A stretch of 64,000 nucleotides of DNA from Viscum album (lineage: Eukaryota > Streptophyta > Magnoliopsida > Santalales > Viscaceae). Both the position numbers and the translations under genes were made by a program. Each line of letters opens with the position of its first letter. Within the stretch, counting starts at the first letter, position 1. The stretch is taken from the NCBI GenBank assembly GCA_963277665.1, contig OY728143.1:1119656110-1119720109 (forward strand), written 5' to 3'. This document shows, one piece after another, positions 37,161-47,673 of this stretch. The notes beneath the pieces are model-generated. The model saw only the letters and a list, made by a program, of their open reading frames with translations, was not told the DNA's origin and did not search any database.

Positions 37161-38666
37161 GATAATAACCATGGATTCTTTATAGTGTGTGTTCTTCCCA
37201 AATGATTGAAGACATAAAGTTTTTAATTAATGTGAAAGAATTTAAATAAGTAATGGTGAAATTTGGATGTGATGAATCTGTGAGAATCATAGGTGTTGGA
37301 TCGTCCATAATTGGGAAAGAAAAGATGAAATCCAAGAAAAAAATTATTTATTGATATTATGAAACAAAACCTACAGATTTTTTTCATACAATTTCATGAA
37401 GGTAACAAATTTATCTTTACAAAATATGTTTTTTTGTGAAAAGGTATGATGATGGAATGATACTTTCACAAAGTCAATATACAGAAGGAAACATGTTACA
37501 TGTTGGTGAAATAAAAAACTCTTGTTACATGGGTGTGGTCTAAGAAATCAATTGTGGAAAAAATGATTGGACACATGCATCAGAGAAACATGGGGAATTT
37601 ATCAAAGTGAGACAGTGTCTGGGATATTCTCAAAAGGTCAAGAATAAGAGATTGGTGTTGTAATATTTTTCAAAAAGTAATGACTAAAAAATCTGTGCAT
37701 AAAAAGTTGATATTTGCTCAAAAGTTCCTATTGAACTGATTCATTATAATATCTTTGGGCCAATGATAAAACAATGAAAAAATTGAAATAATTATTTGAC
37801 CACATTCATTAATTAATTCAATCACATCACTTATGTTATGTGTATAATACTTGAGTAAGATTCTCTAAAAACGCTTAAGACTTTCTAGAGGAAAACAGAG
37901 ATTGAATGTTATTCTTCAAGGAATAAGATGACAAATGATTATGGTGGTGAGTATAATAATGATGAATTTGAAAATTATCTTGGAATTTATAGAATTCAGC
38001 ATGATTTTAGTTCACTATATACACTATAACAAAATGGGGTTACTAAAAGAAAGAATAGTAGTCTACTCGAAATGGGGAGAACTATGTAACTTGAACATGG
38101 TCGTTCTCATTACTATTATAGGGAATCCAAGTGTACTATTCTGTAAATTTAAAATCAATATTTCCATAGACAAAGTTCATATATGACTCCTTATGAAATG
38201 TTTTATAAAGCAACTCCATGTTTGAAACACTTAAGTGTTTTTTGGAGTCAATATATTATAAAAATGAAAGGTCAAATCCCTGGAAAGTTTGAGAAAAGAG
38301 GAGAAAATGGAATTTTTCATGGTTATGCCCTGGATGGAATATGATATATATGTTTCAACAAAGAAACATGAATAATGTTTTATTATACTGATGTGATTTT
38401 TTTTTGAAAATGTTGAAAATTAAAAATAAATTTTTATTGATATGGATGTTGAGAAGCATAATAATTTTTGCTAAAAATTATAATAAGGATGAATAATGTG
38501 GTATTACTACCCAAGAAGAATAATCAAACTCAGCTATTTCAATTTATGGGAATAAATCTCAAATAGCTCCTACTAGGTTAAGGAAATAATTATAGGCTTA
38601 TAACATTATTGATGATCAATATAATAAAGTTCAAACGAGAATAACTTCAAATGATGTTACACAAAC
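37161..38666 (+). pseudogene. Protease and integrase remnants of element C
   Basis: The protease region reads ILYSVCSSQMIED near 37175, where copia proteases have a DSGCS-type site. Integrase zinc-region residues MIGHMHQRNMGNLSK lie near 37563, and LIHYNIFGPM near 37738 matches the start of the catalytic core. MTPYEMFYKATPCLKHLSVF near 38183 and GIFHGYALDG near 38310 match the integrase C-terminal part. Element B interrupts C at 38667-38671 (ATCTT), before the reverse transcriptase. Confidence 0.75.
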
Positions 38667-38671
38667 ATCTT

Positions 38672-38853
38672 CACAACACCCCAAGATTTCATAGTACGTT
38701 ATTTCTTCAATGTAATTCAATAACTTTCACTACACGCAACACTGAGTTCTAGCACACCATGACTTACCAAACAAGCCATTAAAAAGCAGTTATAAATAGT
38801 ATTAAATGAATTTTGAACTTTATAAAATCCTTATAATTTTAGAATCCATATTA
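38672..38853 (+). repeat. 5' LTR of element B, piece 1
   Basis: Matches 57255-57437. It ends with TATTA (38849-38853), the target-site duplication of element D. Confidence 0.85.
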
Positions 38854-40435
38854 TGTAACACCCCAAGCTTCCATGGTACGCTTCTCTTTGAATAATATAG
38901 TAGCGTGTGTTGTACGCAACTTCAAGATTCTAACACGTCGTGACCAATCATAGTAGCCGTTATTAATAGTAATACCCACTTTTTGAAATGTTATACATTT
39001 TATCTTTCAAAATGGACCTCATTTTTGGGTTCGGAATATTGAAACTATCCTAGGATGAAATTTTGGTACTTTTTGGATGACTTTTATATTTTGATGAATA
39101 ATGAAAATTATTATATTTTTATTAAAAACAACTTTATTAATCGAAATAATTAATAGTGAGAAATTATGAATTTGACTGGTTTTAATGAATATTTAGAATA
39201 TATTTTTACCATTTAATACGATGTTGGTAATTGGACATAATTTCACAATTAAACCGAACATAAACAAGTGTCAATCTTTTGATAGTTATTATCTCTTAAA
39301 AACACGCATTTTGTTTTAACGACATGAATTAATTTTAAATTAATTTATGCCACTTCTGTGTTTTGAATTTTGAAAAATAGATTCCATATTTGGAATCAGG
39401 ATGTCGAAATTGTTTAAATAGGTAACTTTCATTTTTAGAAATTTTGAAAAATTACTTCGGTAAATATTTTATTTAGCATGGTTAAAAGGTAAATCCGGTA
39501 AATAATGGTAAAAAATGATATTATAATAATAATAAATTACCATAAAACGTTTCCTAACCTTATTGGTTGATACAGGTCCGGCCATGGTCATATTTTGGTC
39601 GATTTTGGGACCCCATGGAGCCACTTGTTGTTGATAATGACACTTTATATTAAATAAGTTAAAATAAATAGAAAAAATACATAAGCATATATCTATTAGA
39701 AAAACAATTTTTACATAGGGTTATATATGTTGAAATTTAGACTATAAATATTAATTATAAATCTAAAAATATTTCATACATAATGGTTTTTTACTTATAA
39801 ATTTTAGACATTATATAAATTAATTTATTTATGACACAATGATGATGTAGTAATTACCGTATTAATGAAAGATTAAGATAATTGACATTATAATACCCAA
39901 ATAAATGTAATTTGAGACTTTTTATAAATTCCAACAATTTTCTAGGTTAATATGACATATTAGTAGTATTTATATAAATTTTGTTCGAAGTAATAATGAT
40001 GTTATGAATTTAACAAAAACAAAATACCCAATAGTGTCAAAATTGACATAAAAGAATATTTAAAAAAATATTATATTATTAATTGATATTCAATTTCTAA
40101 AAGAATAAGGATCGGCCAAGAGATTTATATCCTGATAGGTGTATCATTAATGGACCACTTGTGGGTCTCTTGGAGGTATATAGTATGTTTATTAACAATA
40201 TAATAAAAAAATACAAAGTGACATGGTAAGTGTCAAACTAATTAAATAAGAGTCAAAACTAAAATATAAGGTTAAAATAATGACCCAACCCTGTCTAAAT
40301 TCTATTGGTTGTCTGGTTTTCTACCCATCCCCACCTTAAAATATAAATAATTCACATTGTAGCCATTAGAAACCAAATATGAATTTATTATAAAATAATA
40401 TTTCTAGATTTTCCTAAGGTGCCCCTCCTCCCCCT

Positions 40436-40442
40436 TATAAAA
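40436..40442 (+). promoter_or_regulatory. TATA box of D 5' LTR
   Basis: TATAAAA in CCCCCTTATAAAAGG. The context is kept at 49256 (D 3' LTR) and 59334 (B 3' LTR). Confidence 0.65.
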
Positions 40443-40782
40443 GGACACCACTTATAACAAATTATACACACCTTAAAAGCCTTTTGGTTCAGACAACCCC
40501 TGCCAAAATATTCTCTCAACATCCCTCACTTCAACATAGAGGACATAGTTTGATCAGAAATCCAACCTAAGGAGCCCTTTTCATCAAATCAAAAGAAAGA
40601 ACCCGAAGAAGAGGTAATGTTTTCACAGACTTTTTTCAAGTTCATTTTTTCTTCAACTTCTTATTTCTTTGTTATTCCCATTATAAAATAATAACACCAG
40701 TATCTTTTATATACTGAAATGTTATTATAAATATGGTACAACCATATTCAGTATTCTATCCATCCTATGAATGACATGTCAC

Positions 40783-41017
40783 CATACGTGCATACGTACG
40801 GCTTACCGTCTCCATGTCGTGGTGTAATTGTTATTCAAAACATTATTATTTGGATGGATATAATAATAATGAGTAATTCATGTAAATAATTAATATAACA
40901 TGATAATGATTCTATATATATATGATATACCATCCAATCATATATTATTTTAATATCAAAAGAATGATATTGTCGCTCGTTCGTACATACGGACTACCCT
41001 CTCCACGAACGCGATGA
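40783..41017 (+). repeat. Paired CpG-rich blocks in D 5' LTR
   Basis: The first block, at 40783-40825, has CATACGTACGGCTTACCGTC. The second, at 40971-41017, has TGTCGCTCGT, then ACGGACTACC and CTCCACGAACGCGATG. The pair spacing of about 190 bases is the same in D 3' (49602, 49787), B 5' (53099, 53284) and B 3' (59681, 59865). Confidence 0.8.
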
Positions 41018-41337
41018 CATTCATTCAACATCGTATCCATTCAATTATAATTCTCATTTGATGATTAAAAATAATGTTTACGTACTTGATATAATTATGG
41101 ATATGAATAATATACAACCTATCCATAACAAACACGGCTTATGTAACAAAACATGTAAAAGAAAACGAGTAAGTTAACACCCGAAACGACGATAATACTA
41201 AGATATTATTAACAAAGAAATGTTAAAAGATCATATATGATATCATATTAATGTATATGTTTCTTGCATAATTTAATAACAATTATTTCACCATTATATA
41301 GGAGTTTAACCTAACATAAACCAAGTAAAAGTACAAG

Positions 41338-42419
41338 GTAAGGGTTATTTCACAATATCTTCATTATTCGAGGTTGTTTATACCTAAATATCTACTGGGA
41401 CCACTTTATCATCCACATCCATGTTTCTTGAAAATGAATTTCAAAACATTCTTACTATTTTACAGAATATGGGTTAAAGTCATTTTTACCCTAGTTTGAC
41501 TTTTATAAGAGGTTTATAAAGGAATCTTTCCTTCGTTTTTAAAACAAGGTCTTTTTATCCTTTTTGAAAAAATTAAGGTAATAATGTTTTTTTAACTTAT
41601 ACGGCGGGTGCGGATATTTTCCGTTGTTATAAGATCGTCAAAGCTTACCTTAAAAGCTTATAAGAATATTTTCAAAATAAATATCTTCTCTGTGTGACTC
41701 TTAAATGATTTCAAAATATAATGAGATATGTCTCTCTAAAATAAGGTTTTGATTTCATCTATATCAACATCATTTGATGGATTTTAAGTTTATTTGATGT
41801 TGATTTATTGTGATACAAAACGTACATATTGTATTGAAGTTTTTGTGATATGTTTGACTGTGGATTGCTATTTTTAAACCATTCATTACTTATGTTTAAA
41901 GTATTTACATTTCGTATGCTAGTTTTAGTATGAATGTTTATTATATGTTTAAACATTTTCCTATGAGGAATGTATTGGACTTATTAAGTGACAGGTGGAG
42001 CCTGCTATAGCTCCTCGATGCATCAGTAGGACTCATGAGACAACTAGAAGTGGAATTGGCTGAGGCCCTTTCCCAATTTGATTTATGGTTTTGGCCGAGG
42101 TCTTAATAATTTTAGACGTCTTGGCCAAGGCCTTGACAAAATGTTTCAGAATGTACGACATTATACATTCCCTCATTATGGAAATAATATTGATGGTTTA
42201 TGTGGTCATTCGACTAGTAGAATACCCCTGATTATGTTTTATTATGGAATTATTTACTCTTCTCATGTTATTTCTATAAAAGTATTCATGTATATTATTG
42301 GTAGGGGCACGTGGTTTCAATTATTTACCATGCTTAATATTTACATCATTTTCCACTGTATTACTTACCCTTACTGAGTGTTTGAGATAACCCCTTTCAA
42401 TGTTTTATTTTTTTCCCAG
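41338..42419 (+). other. Candidate intron within D 5' LTR
   Basis: The donor-like CAAG|GTAAGGG at 41338 and acceptor-like TTTTATTTTTTTCCCAG|G ending at 42419 lie downstream of the TATA box and upstream of the primer site. Equivalent pairs occur at 6783/7788 (A), 50155/51237 (D 3') and 53652/54699 (B 5'), with spacing of 1.0-1.1 kb. The acceptor is damaged in B 3' (TTCCAAG at 61277). This is inference from motifs only. Confidence 0.35.
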
Positions 42420-42656
42420 GATATGAAGAAGTTAGTTATGAGTGACCTGCAGGAATAATCTAGGAGTCTTGGATGTTCCTAATGAAAAATATTTTTGTTT
42501 CATTTCTCTTCAAGATGTAAAGGTGAACATATGTATGAATCTTGTTTCCAATAATACTAAACTGATCGGTCTTCTGAGACATGATTTCCTTGTGATCATG
42601 CCAATGTTATGTAATAATGCACCGACTGTGGGTAACTAGGGTCGGGGTGTTATAGC

Positions 42657-42668
42657 TGGTATCAGAGG
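42657..42668 (+). other. Primer binding site of D
   Basis: TGGTATCAGAGG, two bases after the LTR, of the initiator tRNA-Met type. Confidence 0.85.
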
Positions 42669-42708
42669 AAGTTTAGTACAAAAAATGGAAACTAGATTTA
42701 GATAAACT

Positions 42709-42984
42709 CTAATCAGAGAACATATCCCTAATATAGACTTTGAGGATTAGTATAGAAAAATATCCTAGAATTTTGGTATTGTAGAGATTTTGTGAGTTTC
42801 CCGAGCAATACATCCCTATCTGGATACGAGTAGGTAGAGGCGGATTTGGCACAGATGTACCTAGGGGTAAAACCCGAAAACACCGCTTTGAGATCGACTC
42901 AAACGAGAACTGGTGCACGACAATGGGCCTTGCTGCACTCTTGGTTATGACACTCCCGGGGTATATGCTTAGGATAATTCTCAT
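42709..42984 (-). other. Antisense open frame in the D leader
   Basis: A 91-codon minus-strand frame (starts MRIILSIYPGSV) lies between primer site and gag. Element B has a 103-codon counterpart in the same place (54951-55262) with clear protein similarity (both share VLPLGTSVP and SILILKV or SLLILKV). No known family is recognised; DNA homology alone could explain the match. Confidence 0.3.
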
Positions 42985-43155
42985 TTTCTTTACAATACAT
43001 TATGAAGGGTTTTGAGTATATACTTCCTCAAATAAAACTTTTTTTATGATTATGGATTATATCCATAAACTATTGAATTTATGTTAAGTGTTTTACAAGT
43101 ATGGGATTATGTATTTTGATTCATAAACTAATATAGTTTATGCCATTGTTTAGAA

Positions 43156-44235
43156 ATGGCGCCTAGTGGAAGGAATGGAAATTGTATCAATGCACGCACT
43201 CCATGTAAGGATTTCCCTCCTGCTCATGATATTTATAGTGGAGCTAGTGATGCAACTGGTGCTGAATAGCTAATCACTATACTGGGACAACTCACTCAGG
43301 TTATGAATAATAACCTTACCCATATGGAGCACCCAGATCCACAGCGTGGAGGATCAATGTTAGAACGCTTCATGAGGCAACAACCTCCAACTTTAAATGG
43401 GAGTAAAAATCTCATAGTAGCTGAGAAATGGATAAATTCCTTAGAGAAAATATTCCATTCCATGGGGAGTAGTGAAAGGGAAAATGTTGTCATGGCAGTT
43501 TATCGCCTCACTAGAGATGCTGATCAATGGTGGTCATTGATACAAAACATGAAGGAAGATGATGAAGTATCAGATATGGAATGGAGGGAGTTCAAAGATA
43601 TGTTCTTAGAAAAATACTTTCCTAGAGACCATCGATCAGATATGTAAAGGCAATTTCTGTGTCTGAGGCAAAAAGAGGATGAGAATGTCGCAAAGTATGA
43701 GGCTAACTTTACAAGGTTAGCGAGGCATGCTGCTGATTATATACGTAACCCAAGGAGTAAGATTGATCGTTTCTTTGATGGGTTAAAACCATTTCTCCTT
43801 CGAGAGTTAGTCTCGAAAACATTATCATCATAAGATGATATTTCTTCATGTACTACCAATACAGAAAAGGAATTCTCTAAGTCTTATGACTTTAAATCAA
43901 ATTAAGAGAAGAAGAGACATGCTGAACACTCTGGGAAAGGAAATAAGGTAACAGGGAAGAAGGGTAGAATTGAATTTCCACCATGTGATAATTGTGGAAG
44001 GAAGCACCCTGGTGCCTGTCTAAAAGGAAAAGGAGTATGCTACAAATGTGGACAGAAAGGCCATCTAGCCAGTGATTGTAAGGGAAAGAAAGACGCTACC
44101 GATGTTCAATGCTAAAATTGCAGGGATATGGGACATTATTGAAATGAATGTCCTAAGCGTCAAGGAAACTTACCTCAGAAAAGCGAAAGGGATCAAGTCC
44201 AAGCTTATGCAATCACTAATGCTGAGGTTGAAGCT
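43156..44235 (+). pseudogene. gag: gag of element D
   Basis: The start is ATG at 43156 (MAPSGRNGN), shared with A and B. The Retrotrans_gag core is well preserved: AEKWINSLEKIFHSMG near 43420, RDADQWWSL near 43516, EWREFKDMFLEKYFP near 43579 and RLRQKEDENVAKYEANF-like sequence near 43660. Zinc-binding motifs follow: CDNCGRKHPGAC (43984-44019), CYKCGQKGHLASDC (44038-44079) and a third with stops replacing residues (44110-44151). In-frame stops include 43267, 43645 and 44113. The product would form the particle and bind genomic RNA. The frame is continuous with pol. Confidence 0.9.
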
Positions 44236-44820
44236 CCGAAAGATGTGGTGGCAGGTAATTTAATGGTTTCATCAGGTTTAGAAAATGCATTATTTGATTC
44301 TATATCATCGCATTGTTTCATATCTTCCCAGTTTTCTAGGAAAATTAGACATTTCTAATTTGATTTAACAAGGGAGTTTTTAGTTAAAACTCCTTAGGGA
44401 AGTATCATTGCATTGATGTTTTGTGAATCAGTCCCCATTAGAGCACATAAATGTTCATTATCCATTGATCTCATCATCATACCTATGATTGAATTTGACA
44501 TAATCCTCGGTATGGATTGGATTTCAAACCATGATGATAATATTTATTATAAGAAGAAGGAGGTTACGATTCATGATGATGATGATAAAGAACACCTTAT
44601 CTTTAGAGCAGAATCATCGCCACCAAATTCTTATCAAGATCCACCCCCAGTAGCTCAAATTAATTCAATTATTGGGGAGGAAGAGAATGAAATGACTATG
44701 GGTGAGGAAAGGAATGTTCAAATATAGGATGTAACTATTATGAAAGAATATGTAGATGTGTTTCCGGAATATTTACCTGGACATCCTCAAGAATGAGAAG
44801 TTGAGTTTTCCATTGATTTA
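44236..44820 (+). pseudogene. pol: Aspartic protease of element D
   Basis: Same frame as gag. The active-site region reads ALFDSISSHCFIS near 44287, where gypsy proteases have DSG or DTG followed by ATHSFIS; the catalytic Asp remains but the Gly is Ile. The downstream EFDIILGMDWIS (near 44491) is the typical second protease motif. Stops interrupt near 44357 and 44394 and at 44725. It would process the polyprotein. Confidence 0.85.
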
Positions 44821-45690
44821 ATTCCTGGATCAAGGCCTTTATCGAAGTCCCCTTATAGAATGGCCACTATGGAATTATTTGAACTAAAGAAACAACTAGA
44901 GGAATTGAGTAATAAGGGATTTATTCTCCCTAGTGTTTCTCCATGGGGAGCCACTGTCCTTTTTGTTAAGAAGAAATATGGATCTATGAGGTTTCACATT
45001 GGCTACAGGGAGATCAATGTTATAACAATAAAGAACAAGTATCCCCTACCTCGCATTGATGATTTATTTGACCAACTGTATAGAGATCAATACTTTTCAA
45101 ATATTGACCTTCGATCTGGATACCATCAGTTGTATGTGAAGAAGGAAGACATTCCAAAGACAGCATTTCAAACCAGGTACGGGCATTACGAGTTTATAGT
45201 AATGCCTTTTGGATTGACTAATGCACCCTCTGTATTCATGGATCTAATGAATAGAGTTTTCAAAGAATATCTCGATGATTTTTTGGTGGTATTTATTGAT
45301 GATATCTTGGTATACTCCAAAAGCTACGAAGATCATGAAAATCATATGCGCATTATCCTGAAGACTCTTAGAAGACATGAATTATATGGGATGTTTAGAA
45401 AGTGTGCATTCTGGCTTCAGGAGATTTCTTTTCTTGGCCATATTGTCTCTAAGGATGGAATCTATGTTGATCCTTCTAAGGACAAGGCAATACAAGAATG
45501 GCCAACACCGATGAGTATAACTGAGGTACGCAGTTTTATTGGTTTTGTAGGTTATTATCAACATTTCGTCCAGAATTTTGCCCGATTGGCTAACCCATTA
45601 ACGAAGCTCACACGTAAAGGGGTGAAATTTGTCTAGAAAAAATAGTGTGAAGAATGATTTGAAGAACTGAAGAGAATATTAGTCAATGCT
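44821..45690 (+). pseudogene. pol: Reverse transcriptase of element D
   Basis: This is the best preserved domain: open for 258 codons from 44860 to 45633. It contains [43 protein letters not shown], the FIDD catalytic pair at 45292-45303 within [11 protein letters not shown], and [11 protein letters not shown]. Fingers, palm and thumb appear complete, with the usual gypsy length. The next segment, just after TRKGVKFV, has three stops at 45634, 45643 and 45655. Confidence 0.93.
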
Positions 45691-46305
45691 TCTATATTGA
45701 GTCTACCATCATGGAATTATGGGTTCGTTATTTATAGTGATGCATCAATGAAAGGACTTGGTTGTGTCCTTATGCAGAATGATAAGGTTATTGCCTATGT
45801 ATCACGATAGCTGAAAATTCATGAGCAAAACTATCCTACACATGATCTTGAGTTAGCTGCTGTAATCTTTTCATTTAAGATATTGAGGCATTATCTCTAT
45901 GGTGAGAAATGTGAGATTTATACTGATCACAAGAGTTTGAAGTATATTTTCTCACAGAAGGAACTCAACATGAGGCAGTGGAGATGGCTTGAACTACTCA
46001 AGGATTATTATTTCACGATACACTGCCACCCAGGGAAGGAAAATAATGTGGAAGGTGCTTTGAGTAGAAATGATCATGGAGTTTTGAACGTGATGACAAT
46101 TGAAAGGGATCATATTTTCATGGATCTAGTGAAGATGGATATGGGAATCACCATAGAAGGTGAAACATCAATGCTTTTTCAAATTCTTTCCAAACCATAT
46201 TTACTAGAAAGGATAAAGAGTTCTCAGGTCAGTGATGAAGAGTTACAAGGGAAGATTAATGCTGCGAATGATGGGAAATTGAGTGACTTTGTGTATGAAG
46301 ATTGA
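45691..46305 (+). pseudogene. pol: RNase H and tether of element D
   Basis: YSDAS near 45733, [20 protein letters not shown] near 45847 and [11 protein letters not shown] near 45919 keep the catalytic acidic residues. TAG at 45808 replaces the Gln of the SRQL motif. The C-terminal [14 protein letters not shown] matches the family HPGKANVVADALSR. A TGA at 46303 ends this open piece, but the frame continues. Confidence 0.9.
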
Positions 46306-47460
46306 ATTTTGAAGTTTGGGAAGAGACTTTGTGTTCCCAATATACCTGATCTAAAAAGAGAATTGTTGGATGATTCTCATAGTTCCAATTTCTCTATACA
46401 CCCTGGGAGAACCAAAATGTATATAGATTTTAAGGAACATTTTTGGTGGGACAAAAAGAAGAGGGAGATTTCTGATTTTGTGTCAAGATGTATGGTTCAT
46501 CAATAAGTGAAAGCTTGAAGGAAACAACCTGGAGGAGTCATGAAACCTCTTCCCATACCTGAGTGGAAATGGGATAATATCACGATGGACTTTGTCATGG
46601 GACTACCAAAGACTCCTAGAAGGAATGATGCAATATGGGTCATTGTTGATCATCTTACCAAGTCAGCACATTTTCTTGCTATAAGGGAGGATTTACCACT
46701 TCAACGTCTAGCAAGATGATATATTAATGAATTTGTGAGACTTCATGGAGTACCCCTATGGATTGTTTCGGATCATGTTCCCCATTTTACTTCATGATTC
46801 TTGAAGAGTATTCAGAAGGCCTTGGATACTGAACTTCATTTGAGCACTGCTTACCACCCTCAAACAGATGGACAATCAGAACGAACTATTAAAACCTTAG
46901 AAGACATGTTGAGATCATGCTCACATCACTTTCAGGGTATGTGGGATCAATATTTACCTCTGGTATAATTTTCCTATAACAATAGCTTTCATTCAAGTAT
47001 TCGGATGGCACCATATGAAGCATTATATGGAAAGAGATGTCACACACCAACCTGTAAGGATGATGTCGGCGAGTGAAAACTTGTAGGCCATGAACTGGTG
47101 GAGGAAACGATGTAAAAGGTAAAGGTAATCCAAATCCACATCAAAGCAGCTCAAAGTAGGCAGTAGAGATATACCAATAATCGAAGGGAGGATTTGTAAT
47201 TTCATGTAGGAGATCATGTTTTCTTGAAGGTATCTCCATGGAAGGGAGTCATACATTTTGGTAAGAAAGGTAAATTGAGTCCTAGGTACATCGTACCTTT
47301 CGAATTTCTAGAACTAATTGGGGATATAGCTTACCGTTAGGCAATGCCTCCAAATCTCTTCAAAGTTCACGATGTGTTCCACGTATCACTGTTGAGAAAA
47401 TACATGCCTGACCTAATGCATGTACTCACCTAGGAAGAATTAGAACTAGAACCTGATCTC
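46306..47460 (+). pseudogene. pol: Integrase of element D
   Basis: The HHCC zinc region is readable: SSNFSIHPGRTKMYIDF with CMVHQ near 46492, where the last Cys is His. The core has [13 protein letters not shown] (first Asp, near 46570), IVSDHVPHFTS (second, near 46765) and STAYHPQTDGQSERTI (Glu, near 46848), so D, D and E are all kept. The GPY-type C-terminus (LSPRYIVPFEFLELIG, then HDVFHVSLLRKYMPD) follows. At least ten stops interrupt it, several at expected Arg or Gln codons. Confidence 0.9.
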
Positions 47461-47625
47461 TCTTATTGCGAAGAGCTTGTCAGGATTCTTGATATGAGAG
47501 AACAAGTGCTCAGAAACCGGACGACTTGTTTGGTAAAAGTTCTATGGAGATACCATAAAATGGAAGAGGCAACGTGGGAACTCGAGGAACTTATGAAAAA
47601 GAACCACCCGAGTCTTTTTATGTAG
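47461..47625 (+). pseudogene. Chromodomain-like C-terminus of element D gag-pol
   Basis: RILDMREQVLRNRTTCLVKV, then LWRYHKMEEATWELEELM and HPSLF, precede the TAG at 47623-47625. This tail resembles the group II chromodomains of plant Tekay/Del integrases, which are thought to target insertion to heterochromatin. Target preference for nested repeats would fit this window, but that link is inference. Confidence 0.75.
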
Positions 47626-47659
47626 TAATATTCTAGAAATTTAGAAGACAAAATTATTT

Positions 47660-47673
47660 GAAGGAGGGTAGAA
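47660..47673 (+). other. Polypurine tract of D
   Basis: GAAGGAGGGTAGAA, directly before the 3' LTR. Confidence 0.75.

Larger units (their letters stand above)
38854..42654 (+). repeat. 5' LTR of element D
   Basis: TGTAACACCCCAAG to GGGGTGTTATA (terminal CA changed to TA). It has a TATA box at 40436, CpG-rich blocks at 40783 and 40971 and splice-like signals at 41338 and 42419. The first ~300 bases differ from the 3' LTR at roughly one site in nine by eye. Confidence 0.9.
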
